Below the pieces are notes generated by a model. It did no database searches. It was not told the DNA's origin and saw only the letters and a list, made by a program, of their open reading frames with translations. Positions 56,143 through 64,000 of a stretch of 64,000 nt of DNA are shown in pieces. Numbering within the stretch: the first letter of the stretch is position 1; each line of letters opens with the position of its first letter. Made by a program: the position numbers and the translations under genes. The stretch comes from AC-32 sp963788215. GTDB taxonomy: Bacteria; Actinomycetota; Thermoleophilia; Gaiellales; Gaiellaceae. The DNA is taken from positions 682,001 through 746,000 of the forward strand of contig CAWBFX010000010.1 in assembly GCA_963788215.1 (NCBI GenBank). The letters run 5' to 3'.

Positions 56143-59042
56143 GTGTCCATGCATGACGTCGACGGGCTGAACGCGGGCTACGCGCGGGCGCTTCTCGAGC
56201 AGTACCTCGAGAACCCCGAGGCGGTCCCGCCCGAGTGGCGCGCGCTCTTCGAGAGCGGCTCCAGCGAGGTCGTCGCGGCGCATCCAGGCCTGACGCGACT
56301 GCTCGAGCTCGCCCACCCGGATGCCCACGCAGACGGAAACGGCCGCGCCGCCGCCGCGCCGCCGCCGCCTCCTCCTCCGCCGCCAACACCGCCACCCCAA
56401 CCGCCGCCGCCCGCTGTCGCCCCCGAGACGAGGGCGGCTCCCGCCGCCCCCGCCGTGGACGACGAGCTGGTCGCAGGCGTCGCCGCGGCGGTCGCCCTGG
56501 TCGCGGCCATCCGCACGCAGGGCCACCTCGCTGCGAGGCTCGATCCGCTCGGCTCCGAGCCCGTCGGCGACCCGTCGCTCGAGGCCGAGCGCCTCGACCC
56601 GGAGCTCACGCCCGAGCTGCAGGCCCGGATTCCCGCCGCCGTGCTCGGAGTCAATGTCCCGGGCGAGACCGCGGCAGACGTCCTGCCGCGACTGCGCGAG
56701 ATCTATTGCGGCACGAGCGCCTACGAGGTCGAGCACATCTCCGATCACGAGCAGCGAGCCTGGCTGCGCGCCGCGATCGAGTCCGGCAGCTACCGCAAGC
56801 CGCTCGACCCCGACGAGCAGCGCGCGCTGCTCGGGCGCCTCGCCGAGGTCGAGGGCTTCGAGCGGTACCTGCGGCGGGCGTTCCTCGGCCAGAAGCAGTT
56901 CTCGATCGAGGGCCTCGACGTGATGGTGCCGATGCTGGACGAGGCGATCGCCCTCGCCGCCGACGAGGGCGCACACGAGGTCGTGCTCGGGATGGCGCAT
57001 CGCGGCCGCCTCAACGTCCTCGCGCACGTCCTCGGCCGGCCCGTACGAGACGATCCTCCGCGAGTTCGAGGGCGAGCGGACGCTCGAAGCGGTCGTCGCC
57101 GACCCCGAGGGCGGGACGGGCGACGTCAAGTACCACCTCGGCGCGGAAGGCTCGCGCACGACGCCGGCGGGCGAGATCACGGTCACGCTCGCGTCGAACC
57201 CGAGCCATCTGGAAGCGGTCGACCCGGTCGTCCAGGGCCGCACCCGGGCCGAGCAGACAGACCGCTCGAGCCGCACGGGGTACAGCGACTACTCGGTCGC
57301 GATGCCGATCCAGATCCACGGCGACGCCTCGTTTCCGGCGCAGGGAGTCGTGGCGGAGACGCTCAACCTCGCCAACCTGAACGGCTACTCGACCGGCGGG
57401 ACGCTCCACCTGATCGCGAACAACCAGATCGGCTTCACGACAGATCCCGCCGACGGCCGCTCGACCCGCTACTCGAGTGACCTCGCCAAGGGCTTCGACA
57501 TCCCGATCGTCCACGTCAACGCTGACGACCCCGAGGCGGCGCTCGCGGCCGCTCGCCTTGCGCTCGAGTTCCGGAGGCGCTTCTCCACCGACTTCGTCAT
57601 CGACCTCGTCGGCTATCGCCGGCACGGCCACAACGAAGGCGACGAGGCCGCCTACACGCAGCCGCTGATGGCGGCGCGAATCGAGATCCAGCCGGGCGTC
57701 CGCGAGCAGTACGCGCAGAAGCTCGTCGCCGCGGGCGTCATCTCGGAGGAGGACGCAGAAGCGCTGTCGGGCAAGGCCGAGCAGGCGCTCAAGGACGCGC
57801 ACGAGCGGCTGAAGGCGACCTTCCGCGAGGGCGTCCCGGCGGTCGCCTACGAGGGCCGCATCCCCTCGGCCACGGGCGCCGAGGTCGTGACCGCGGTCGC
57901 CGAGGACAAGCTGCGTGAGCTGAACGAGGAGCTGGTGCGCGCGCCCGACGGCTTCACCGTCAACCCGAAGCTCGTGCGGCAGCTCGAGCGCCGCCGCACC
58001 GCGCTCGACGCTGGCGGGATCGACTGGGGCCAGGCCGAGGAGCTGGCGTTCGCGAGCCTCCTGGTGGAAGGCATCCCGGTCCGGCTGACGGGCCAGGACA
58101 CCGAGCGCGGAACCTTCGCTCACCGCCACCTGGTCCTCCACGACCTCCAGACCGGCGAGGCGTACACGCCGGTCCAGAACCTGCGTGAAGCCGCGGCGTC
58201 CCTGGAGGTGCACAACTCGCCGCTCTCCGAATATGCGTGCGTTGCCTTCGAGTACGGCTACTCGATCGCGGCGCCCGAGTCCCTCGTCTGCTGGGAGGCG
58301 CAGTTCGGCGACTTCGTCAACGGCGCCCAGATCGCGGTCGACCAGTTCATCGTGTCCGGGCTGTCGAAGTGGGGCCAGACGTCGCGGCTGACCCTGCTCC
58401 TGCCCCACGGGTACGAGGGCAACGGGCCCGAGCACTCGAGCGCGCGGCTCGAGCGCTTCCTCCAGCTCGCGGCCCAGGAGAACATCCGGATCGCCAACTG
58501 CACGACCGCCGCGCAGTACTTCCACCTGCTCCGCCGCCAGGCGCTCGATCCGAGCGCACGGCCGCTGGTCGTGATGACGCCCAAGGGGCTGCTGCGCCTG
58601 AAGGAGGCCTCGTCGACGCTCGCCGACCTCGCCGAGGGCTCGTTCCGCACGGTCATCCGCGGACGCCGAGGTCGCGCCCGAGAACGTCCGCCGCCTCGTC
58701 CTCTGCTCGGGCAAGTTCTATTACGACCTGGCCGGACACGAGCTGCGCCGCGAGGCGCCGTGGCTCGCGATCGGGCGCGTCGAGCAGCTCTACCCCTTCC
58801 CCCTGACGGGAACGGCCGAGCTCGTCCGTTCCTTCCCGCACCTCGAGGAGGTCGTCTGGGCGCAGGAGGAACCGCAGAACATGGGCGCGTGGCGCGCAAT
58901 CCGCCACCGGCTCGAGGAGTCGCTGCGGCCCGGGGTCAAGCTCCGCTTTGCGGGACGGCCGTGGCGGGCGAGCCCGAGCGAGGGCTACCCCACCGCGCAC
59001 CTGCGCGAGCAGGACCGAATCGTTCGCGAGGCTCTGAGCTAG
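56143..59042 (+). CDS. sucA: 2-oxoglutarate dehydrogenase E1 component (two apparent single-base insertions)
   Basis: The protein has about 965 aa after correction. It has the N-terminal 2-oxoglutarate dehydrogenase segment (LNAGYARALLEQYLENPEAV), a Pro/Ala linker (about 60-105), then the E1 core with VLGMAHRGRLNVLAHVLG, the thiamine-diphosphate region (HLIANNQIGFTTD, GYRRHGHNEGDE) and the pyrimidine-binding domain (CVAFEYGYSIAAPESLVCWE). Frame is restored by removing one C from CCC near 57041 and one from CC near 58657. No acyltransferase (E2) domain precedes E1, unlike mycobacterial KGD. It converts 2-oxoglutarate to a succinyl-dihydrolipoyl group in the TCA cycle. Confidence 0.88.
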
Positions 59043-59061
59043 TTCGCGAGGCTCTGGGCTA
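59022..59061 (+). repeat. 20-bp tandem duplication at the sucA stop codon
   Basis: GTTCGCGAGGCTCTGAGCTA (59022-59041) is repeated at 59042-59061 with one A-to-G change. The first copy encodes VREALS and the stop; the second lies outside the gene. Confidence 0.8.
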
Positions 59062-59066
59062 GACCG

Positions 59067-59246
59067 CTAGCGCGGGCGCTGGCGACGGGCCTGCTGCGCC
59101 TGCATCGCACGCGCGGCGAGCTTGGGTCCGTGCTTGCGGGCCTGCTTCATGAGCCGTTTGCGGTGCTGAGGCGGGATCCGCTTCCAGACGTCCCAGAGCG
59201 TCAGGGCGAGCCCGAAAGTTCCCGCGCGGCGAGTGAGCTTTGGCAT
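59067..59246 (-). CDS. Small basic hypothetical protein
   Basis: This 59-aa protein starts at ATG 59246 (MPKLTRRAGTFGLALTLWDV). It is very basic, with a short hydrophobic N-terminal stretch and a Lys/Arg-rich helix (RKRLMKQARKHGPKLAARAM). No family is recognised. It may be membrane-associated or nucleic-acid binding. It lies 10 bp downstream of the His-rich gene on the same strand. Confidence 0.5.
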   Translation of the reverse strand: MPKLTRRAGTFGLALTLWDVWKRIPPQHRKRLMKQARKHGPKLAARAMQAQQARRQRPR

Positions 59247-59256
59247 CCGCCGGATG

Positions 59257-59943
59257 CTAGTGGTTCGACCCGTGGCCGCGTTGGCCGTTCTCGCCCTGGT
59301 CGTCGCCGCCACCGCCGCCGTGGCCGTTGCCCCCGCCGTGGCCGCCACCGTGACCCTCGTCCTGGCCGTGGTCGTGCCCGTGCCCGTGTCCCTGGCCGTG
59401 ACCCTGGTCGCCGTTCCCGTGCCCCTTGTCGTGGTGGCCCTTCGGAGGCGCCGCGTGGCCGTGATCGTGAGCGTGGCCCTGACCGCGATCGTGCTTCGCG
59501 TGCCCGTACGCGTGGCCGTGGCCGTGACCATGGCCCGGCGCCGAGGGAGCGGGCGCCTCGGGAGGCGGAGGCGGAGGCGGAGCGGGCTGGGGAGCGACCG
59601 GCGCCGCAGGGGCGGCCGGTGGTGGGGCCGGCTTCGGGTGCCGCGGGCGGGCGACGTGCCGGACGGCGAGGCGCCTGGCCGCGCGGTGAGCGGCAGGACG
59701 AGCGGAAACCGTCGTCGTAGCGGTCACCGGCGCGTGGAAGACAACCGGCGCCGGCGCTGTCGCGGGCGTGCCTCGAGCCGGCTGCGGGATCGGCGCGGCG
59801 TGGACGACCGTCGGGCCGCCGGCAGTGCTACCCGGGGCGATCGCCAGCGGCGGCGCGACCACGGGTGCGCTGCGGTTGACCACGAGTGAGGGCAGGTTCA
59901 CGGCTGCGAGAACCGCAGCGCCGAACGTGAGTGCTACCACCAC
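59257..59943 (-). CDS. Exported His/Gly-rich, Pro/Ala-rich low-complexity protein
   Basis: This 228-aa protein starts at GTG 59943. A hydrophobic N-terminal segment (VVALTFGAAVLAAVNLPSLVV) could be a signal anchor. In-frame sequence upstream (ILVIV) suggests the true start may be slightly earlier. The middle is Pro/Ala-rich. The last 90 residues are mostly HG and HGHGHGH-type repeats with Asp and Lys, a pattern often linked to nickel, zinc or copper binding. No catalytic domain is visible. It may be an exported metal buffer or may simply be low-complexity sequence. Confidence 0.55.
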   Translation of the reverse strand: MVVALTFGAAVLAAVNLPSLVVNRSAPVVAPPLAIAPGSTAGGPTVVHAAPIPQPARGTPATAPAPVVFHAPVTATTTVSARPAAHRAARRLAVRHVARPRHPKPAPPPAAPAAPVAPQPAPPPPPPPEAPAPSAPGHGHGHGHAYGHAKHDRGQGHAHDHGHAAPPKGHHDKGHGNGDQGHGQGHGHGHDHGQDEGHGGGHGGGNGHGGGGGDDQGENGQRGHGSNH

Positions 59944-59977
59944 AATTACGAGAATTCTGCTCAGCTTTTCCCCCGTC

Positions 59978-60011
59978 TCTGCCGATCCACTTTAGCGTGG
60001 TTATCGGCAGA
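59978..60011. promoter_or_regulatory. Strong dyad between the His-rich and diguanylate cyclase genes
   Basis: TCTGCCGAT and ATCGGCAGA pair perfectly (9 bp). Inside them, CCAC and GTGG pair around the loop TTTAGC, with a two-base bulge. It lies between two divergent start codons, 30 bp from the ATG at 60041, so it is more likely an operator or leader hairpin than a terminator. TAAAGT and TAGCGT, both -10-like, fall inside the loop region. Confidence 0.5.
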
Positions 60012-60040
60012 ACGGCCGAAAACTCCATAGTGGGGTCAAG

Positions 60041-61795
60041 ATGAGCTTCAGGCTCAAACTCGTCGCGTATTTCCTGCTTGTCTCCTTGCTTCCGCTGGGG
60101 GCCGCGGCCTGGGGCCTGCATGCCGTCGCGCGCCGCAGCGAGACGCGGAAGGTCGATGCGCGGCTCGAGGCCGGGTTGCGGGCCGTCGTCGGCTCGTACC
60201 AGGCCGAGTCCGCCCGCGTGACCAACAGGGCGAACGCGCTCGCGAACGACAGGCGTTTCCAGCGCGCTCTCCAGATGCGGGACCGCGAGGCCCTTCAGCG
60301 CATGCTCGCAGGCAAGCACGGCGTCTGGCTCCGCTCGCCGGTGCTCACCACCTGGCCGGCCGCGACGATGGGCAGGCCGACGCGCGTGGCCGTCTTCACG
60401 CGCCCGGGAAAGCCGCTCGGCACCGTGATCGGGGGCGTGCCCCTCACCGATCGCGTGCACCTCGCCAAGCTCGTGCGCCTGCGCAATCCTGACGCGCTCG
60501 TCGTCCTCGAGAACGACCGCATCAGCTCGGGGCCCAAGGCACTCGCCCATGTGCCGATCTTGCTTCCACTAGGACCGGACACGATCCAGGCCGCCGGGTC
60601 TTCCTACCGCGCGCTCGCCACGCCGTCGCAAGAAGGGAGCTCGACCAAGCTGGCGATCCTCTCCCCGCAGCGGGGAATCGACAGCGCCGTGGCCAAGGCC
60701 GACCGCCGCCTCATGCTCGGCGTCCTCGGCTCGCTGATCCTGATCGCCCTCGTTGCCTACGTGATCGGCGGCTCGATCGTCGTCTCGCTCGGTCGCCTGG
60801 CGGACGCTGCGAACGCAATCGCTCGCGGCCGGCTCGACCGGCGGGTGCAGGTGACCGGCCGGGACGAGTTCGCCCGCCTCGGGATCGCGTTCAACGAGAT
60901 GGCCGATCAGCTCCAGGCGCGGATGGACGAGCTGGACGCCGAGAGGGCGCGGCTGCGCGAAGCGACGGTGCGCTTCGGCGACGCGCTCGCGGCCACGCAC
61001 GACGTCGACCAGCTGCTGCGCGTGATCATCGAGACGGTCGTCCAGGCAACTGGCGCGACCGCAGGGATCGTCGTCGGGCTCGGCGGCGAGGTCGTCCAGA
61101 CCGGCACGATCTCCGACCGCGGCGAGCGCTTCGAGCTGCCGCTGACCGCGGGGCGCCAGAGCTTCGGGACGCTCACTCTCTCGGGCCGCGATTTCAGCCT
61201 CGAGCAGCGCCGCATCGCCGCGTCGCTGGTCGCGCACGCGGCCGTTGCGCTCGAAAACGCGCGGCTGCACCGGATCGTCACGCGGCAGGCCCTCGTCGAC
61301 ATGCTCACGGGCCTCGCGAACCGCCGCCAGTGCGAGGACGCCCTCGCCGGCGAACTCCTTCGCGCCGAGCGCTTCGGCGGCTCGGTCGCCTTCGTCCTGG
61401 CGGACCTCGATAGCTTCAAGTCCATCAACGACCGCTTCGGCCACCCCGTGGGCGACACCGTCCTCGGTGAGTTCGCCGACACGCTGCGCGACTGCGTGCG
61501 CGAGATCGACGTGCCGGCCCGCTGGGGAGGCGAGGAGTTCGCGATCGTGCTGCCGGGCACCGACCTCGAAGGCGCCTCTCAGCTCGCCGAGCGCGTCAGG
61601 ACGGCGCTCGAGCAGCGGACGATCCTCGCGCCGGACGGGACGAGGATCCAGGTGACCGTCAGCCTGGGGGTCGCCGCGTTCCCGGAAGGCGCCGGGACGG
61701 AGAACATCGTCGCGGCCGCCGACGGCGCGCTGTACGAGGCAAAACGTGCTGGAAAGAACAAGGTGATGACGGCCGGCGTTTCCGAGAGGCGGTAG
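60041..61795 (+). CDS. Membrane-bound diguanylate cyclase (sensor-HAMP-GAF-GGDEF)
   Basis: This 584-aa protein starts at ATG 60041. It has an N-terminal membrane helix (AYFLLVSLLPLGAAAWGL), an extracellular sensing region (about 30-225), a second helix (LMLGVLGSLILIALVAYVIGG), HAMP (RLADAANAIARGRLDRRV), a GAF-like domain (about 315-410) and GGDEF (about 425-580). The active-site loop is RWGGEEF (about 494-500). The product-inhibition I-site RxxD (REID) sits five residues before GGEEF. It makes cyclic di-GMP in response to an outside signal and may control the polysaccharide locus; that is inference. Confidence 0.88.
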   Translation: MSFRLKLVAYFLLVSLLPLGAAAWGLHAVARRSETRKVDARLEAGLRAVVGSYQAESARVTNRANALANDRRFQRALQMRDREALQRMLAGKHGVWLRSPVLTTWPAATMGRPTRVAVFTRPGKPLGTVIGGVPLTDRVHLAKLVRLRNPDALVVLENDRISSGPKALAHVPILLPLGPDTIQAAGSSYRALATPSQEGSSTKLAILSPQRGIDSAVAKADRRLMLGVLGSLILIALVAYVIGGSIVVSLGRLADAANAIARGRLDRRVQVTGRDEFARLGIAFNEMADQLQARMDELDAERARLREATVRFGDALAATHDVDQLLRVIIETVVQATGATAGIVVGLGGEVVQTGTISDRGERFELPLTAGRQSFGTLTLSGRDFSLEQRRIAASLVAHAAVALENARLHRIVTRQALVDMLTGLANRRQCEDALAGELLRAERFGGSVAFVLADLDSFKSINDRFGHPVGDTVLGEFADTLRDCVREIDVPARWGGEEFAIVLPGTDLEGASQLAERVRTALEQRTILAPDGTRIQVTVSLGVAAFPEGAGTENIVAAADGALYEAKRAGKNKVMTAGVSERR

Positions 61796-61837
61796 ACTCC
61801 CGCCCCGTTGGGCTAGACCAGGGGAGGACCTGTCCCA

Positions 61838-62131
61838 GTGGAAACGACTTCGCTATTTGCACAAGTGATCCAGGACCACCTCGAGCTGAAGGAGCGGAAC
61901 TCCCAGCTCGAGTCCGAGAGGCCGCTCGACCGCTACAAGGACCAAGATCCTTTCGAGAACCATCCGCTCTTCAAGACCGAGGAGCAGGCGAGGATCGAGG
62001 AGACGATGGACGGCGCTGAGCCGGCGATCGCTCCGGAGGCTCGGAAAGAGGACGCCTGGCCTGACGAGGAGCCTGTGACGCAGGAAACCGGGCTCTGGAG
62101 CAAGTCGCGCGACTTCGACTGGGGCGACTGA
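61838..62131 (+). CDS. Small acidic hypothetical protein
   Basis: This 97-aa protein starts at GTG 61838 with GGGGAGG 10 nt upstream. It is strongly acidic, with a predicted N-terminal helix (LFAQVIQDHLELKERNSQLE) and no membrane segment. No family is recognised. It ends one base before the start of the BON-domain gene, so the two are co-translated and may act together. Confidence 0.65.
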   Translation: METTSLFAQVIQDHLELKERNSQLESERPLDRYKDQDPFENHPLFKTEEQARIEETMDGAEPAIAPEARKEDAWPDEEPVTQETGLWSKSRDFDWGD

Positions 62132-62132
62132 G

Positions 62133-62570
62133 GTGGCGCGCAAGCCGGGCCGCCTCCGGCTGATCGCGTTCGGAGCCGCCCTCTCGTACTTCTTCGACCC
62201 GGACAACGGCCGGCGCCGCCGCAAGTTGGCCGCAGACCGCCTCGGCGGGCTCGTCCGGGGCCACGGCAAGCGGGCGATCAAGGGCACCGTCGCGCAGACG
62301 CACGCCTTCAAGCAGAAGGCCACGCACCTGCGCGAGGAGCCGAAGCCGCAGCCGGACGACGTCACTCTCGCGCGCAAGGTCGAGACCGAGATCTTCCGCG
62401 AGCCCGACGTCCCGAAGGGCAAGATCAACGTCAACGCCGAGAACGGCAAGATCGTGCTCCGCGGCGAGGTCGACTCGCCGGAGCTGATCGACGACCTCGT
62501 CGCGAAGGCGCGCAAGGTTCAGGGCGTCCAGGAGGTCGAGAGCCTCCTGCACACACCCGCCGGGTCCTAG
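62133..62570 (+). CDS. BON-domain protein
   Basis: This 145-aa protein starts at GTG 62133. The N-terminus contains the motif YFFDPDNGRRRR seen in actinobacterial small envelope proteins. A basic linker follows, and residues 75-140 are a BON domain (LARKVETEIFREPDVPKGKI, NGKIVLRGEVDSPELIDDLV). BON domains bind phospholipids or polymers and occur in osmotic-shock and envelope proteins. It probably helps maintain the envelope. Confidence 0.78.
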   Translation: MARKPGRLRLIAFGAALSYFFDPDNGRRRRKLAADRLGGLVRGHGKRAIKGTVAQTHAFKQKATHLREEPKPQPDDVTLARKVETEIFREPDVPKGKINVNAENGKIVLRGEVDSPELIDDLVAKARKVQGVQEVESLLHTPAGS

Positions 62571-62642
62571 GAGGGCTTGACGAAATCCCGGCTGTGCCGT
62601 CGGGCCGCGCTGCCCGCCCCGAGGCGGCGTCCTCAGTCGGCC

Positions 62643-62661
62643 CAATAGCTATCCACTATTG
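62643..62661. promoter_or_regulatory. Inverted repeat CAATAG-N7-CTATTG, possible operator
   Basis: A perfect 6-bp inverted repeat with a 7-bp spacer forms an AT-rich island in GC-rich DNA, about 105 bp upstream of the zinc-ribbon gene. The rest of the 196-bp gap (62571-62766) shows nothing else except the -10 box at 62754. Confidence 0.4.
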
Positions 62662-62753
62662 AGCCTCCCTGCGTCCTTGCCTCGGAACGGCCATCGCACC
62701 CCGACGACGAGCGCAATTCCGCCAAACCCTCCTCGGGCGTCGGGAGCGGACGC

Positions 62754-62759
62754 TAGGCT
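62754..62759 (+). promoter_or_regulatory. -10 box of leaderless promoter for the zinc-ribbon gene
   Basis: TAGGCT lies 7 nt before GTG 62767. This supports choosing that start over the longer reading that begins at 62659. Confidence 0.45.
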
Positions 62760-62766
62760 CGTCCGC

Positions 62767-62940
62767 GTGGAGGCGCGGTCCGAGCCCGTCGAGCGCTGCC
62801 TGCGCTGCAGTGCGGCGATGGAGTGGCGGCACGGCACCTGGCAGTGCCCCCGCTGCCGTTTGAAATTGGGGTGCTGTGAAGGCGAGCCCCAGTCCGGCAG
62901 CAGCTCCTCATGCTTGCCGCCGGCCGCCGACGCGAGATAA
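62767..62940 (+). CDS. Small zinc-ribbon protein
   Basis: This 57-aa protein starts at GTG 62767. It has two CxxC knuckles (CLRCSAAMEWRHGTW then CPRCRLKLGCC), the pattern of short zinc ribbons that bind zinc in transcription or RNA-related proteins. The Cys-poor tail is rich in Ser. It precedes the ABC transporter gene by 11 bp. Its function is unknown. Confidence 0.6.
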   Translation: MEARSEPVERCLRCSAAMEWRHGTWQCPRCRLKLGCCEGEPQSGSSSSCLPPAADAR

Positions 62941-62951
62941 TCGCCGAGCCG

Positions 62952-64000
62952 GTGTCACTGCGGGAGGACATCTCCGAGGAGCGGGCCGTCGACGCCTTCG
63001 CGCAGCCGGCGGGAGTCCGGCTGGCCGGAGTGCGCAAGTCGTACGGCGACGTCGTTGCCGTCGACGGCGTCGAGCTCGAGATCCGCGCCGGTGAGTTCTT
63101 CACCATGCTCGGTCCGTCCGGCTCGGGCAAGACGACCACGCTGCGGCTGATCGCCGGCTTCGAGCGCCCGGATGAGGGCCGGGTCGAGCTCGGCGGCGCC
63201 GACGTCACCGACCGGCCTCCGTACGCGCGCGACGTCAACACCGTCTTCCAGGACTACGCGCTCTTTCCACACATGAGCGTGGCGGACAACGTCGCCTACG
63301 GCCTGCGTGTGAAGGGCGTCGACCGCGCGGAGCGCCGCGCGCGGGTCGACGACGTCCTGCAGACGATGCGCCTGCCGGGAGTCGGGGACCGCAAGCCGAG
63401 CCAGCTGTCGGGCGGCCAGCGCCAGCGGGTCGCCCTCGCCCGCGCGCTCGTGAACCGGCCGCAGGTGCTGCTCCTCGACGAGCCCCTCGGCGCGCTCGAC
63501 CTGAAGCTGCGCCAGGAGATGCAGCTCTTCCTCAAGAGCCTGCAGCAGGAGCTCGGGATCACGTTCGTCTACGTCACCCACGACCAGGACGAGGCCCTGA
63601 CGATGAGCGACCGCGTGGCGGTCTTCAACCACGGCCGGATCGAGCAGCTCGGTGCACCGGCCGAGGTCTACGAATACCCGGCGAGCGGCTTCGTCGCGGG
63701 CTTCGTCGGCACGTCGAACGAGCTCGAGCGGGACGGCAGGCGCTACGCGATCCGGCCGGAGAAGATCCACCTCGGCGACGCAGGTGACGCCCCCGTCCAG
63801 GGCATGCACAGCGAGCCCGGCCGCATCCGCGACGTCGTCTACGCGGGGATGATCACGCGCTTCGTCGTCGAGCTCGACCGCGGCGGCGAGCTCCAGGTCG
63901 TTCAGCAGAACCTCGAGACCTCGTCGGCCCAGGCGCTCGACGCCGCCGGCCGCGCGGTTCTCCTCGAATGGCGCCCAGAACACCAGCTCGAGATCGACAG
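62952..64000 (+). CDS. potA: Spermidine/putrescine-type ABC transporter ATP-binding protein (PotA-like), partial
   Basis: The gene runs off the right edge (349 codons seen). GTG 62952 lies 11 bp after the zinc-ribbon stop; ATG 62910, in frame and overlapping that gene, is the alternative. It has Walker A GPSGSGKTT, Q-loop FQDYALFPHM, signature LSGGQRQRVALARAL, Walker B VLLLDEPLGALD and THDQDEALTMSDR. The C-terminal regulatory TOBE-like region starts with AIRPEKIHLGD, as in PotA/FbpC-type importers of polyamines, iron or sulfate. Permease and binding-protein genes should follow outside the window. Confidence 0.85.
   Translation, partial: MSLREDISEERAVDAFAQPAGVRLAGVRKSYGDVVAVDGVELEIRAGEFFTMLGPSGSGKTTTLRLIAGFERPDEGRVELGGADVTDRPPYARDVNTVFQDYALFPHMSVADNVAYGLRVKGVDRAERRARVDDVLQTMRLPGVGDRKPSQLSGGQRQRVALARALVNRPQVLLLDEPLGALDLKLRQEMQLFLKSLQQELGITFVYVTHDQDEALTMSDRVAVFNHGRIEQLGAPAEVYEYPASGFVAGFVGTSNELERDGRRYAIRPEKIHLGDAGDAPVQGMHSEPGRIRDVVYAGMITRFVVELDRGGELQVVQQNLETSSAQALDAAGRAVLLEWRPEHQLEID

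Noticed and set aside
56143..59042. Mycobacterial-type KGD with fused succinyltransferase domain
   Set aside because: The N-terminal part goes from a short E1 segment through a Pro/Ala linker straight to the E1 core. No E2 catalytic domain is present.

Overview
The window is high-GC DNA of actinobacterial character. The best guess, from overall style only, is the class Thermoleophilia. Supporting signs are dense coding with ATGA, GTGA and TGATG gene junctions, many GTG and TTG starts, several TANNNT boxes 6-8 nt before a start codon (leaderless mRNAs), a Gram-positive type LexA box (CGAAC-N4-GTTCG) in front of dinB, and secreted proteins with Ig-like and Pro-rich segments. No rRNA, tRNA, CRISPR array, insertion sequence or phage gene was seen. 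Single-base frameshifts, some at C or G runs, break several genes that otherwise look conserved, so the assembly probably contains indel errors.

Positions 1-5149 hold a partial secreted multidomain protein (LamG-like and FN3 modules followed by an N,N-dimethylformamidase-beta-like region). Positions 5156-22553 form an extracellular polysaccharide locus. It has an amidation/acylation cassette (NAD-synthase-like enzyme, acyl carrier protein, AsnB-like amidotransferase, acyl-CoA ligase), a broken Wzz-like gene, a 47-aa membrane peptide, an O-antigen polymerase/ligase, a hexapeptide acyltransferase, a flippase, a secreted GH5 enzyme, three glycosyltransferases, and a deacetylase / ATP-grasp / PHP trio. 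Positions 22525-31122 hold five tandem secreted glycoside hydrolase genes. Each carries an N-terminal Ig-like domain, a long polyproline linker and a GH18 or GH5 module, and one carries both modules. An acyltransferase follows, then a 504-bp gene-free stretch with unusual structure, then an atypical LuxR-type response regulator.

Positions 33033-43293 (minus strand) look like one peptide-scavenging operon: amidohydrolase, M28 peptidase, LD-carboxypeptidase, a five-gene oligopeptide ABC importer, and a DNA glycosylase at the end. A P1-family aminopeptidase is transcribed divergently from an overlapping back-to-back promoter pair. dinB, a threonine/serine dehydratase-like enzyme and a RidA-like protein follow. 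Next comes an operon of an SDR, an APH-kinase/class III aminotransferase fusion and hydantoinase/oxoprolinase A and B, which suggests amino-acid or lactam catabolism.

The right end has a secreted hypothetical protein and small membrane or lipoproteins, the 2-oxoglutarate dehydrogenase E1 gene (two apparent single-base insertions), a His-rich secreted protein, a membrane diguanylate cyclase, a BON-domain protein, a small zinc-ribbon protein and the start of a PotA-type ABC ATPase that runs off the edge. The parts most worth following up are the polysaccharide amidation cassette and the modular GH18/GH5 array beside it.
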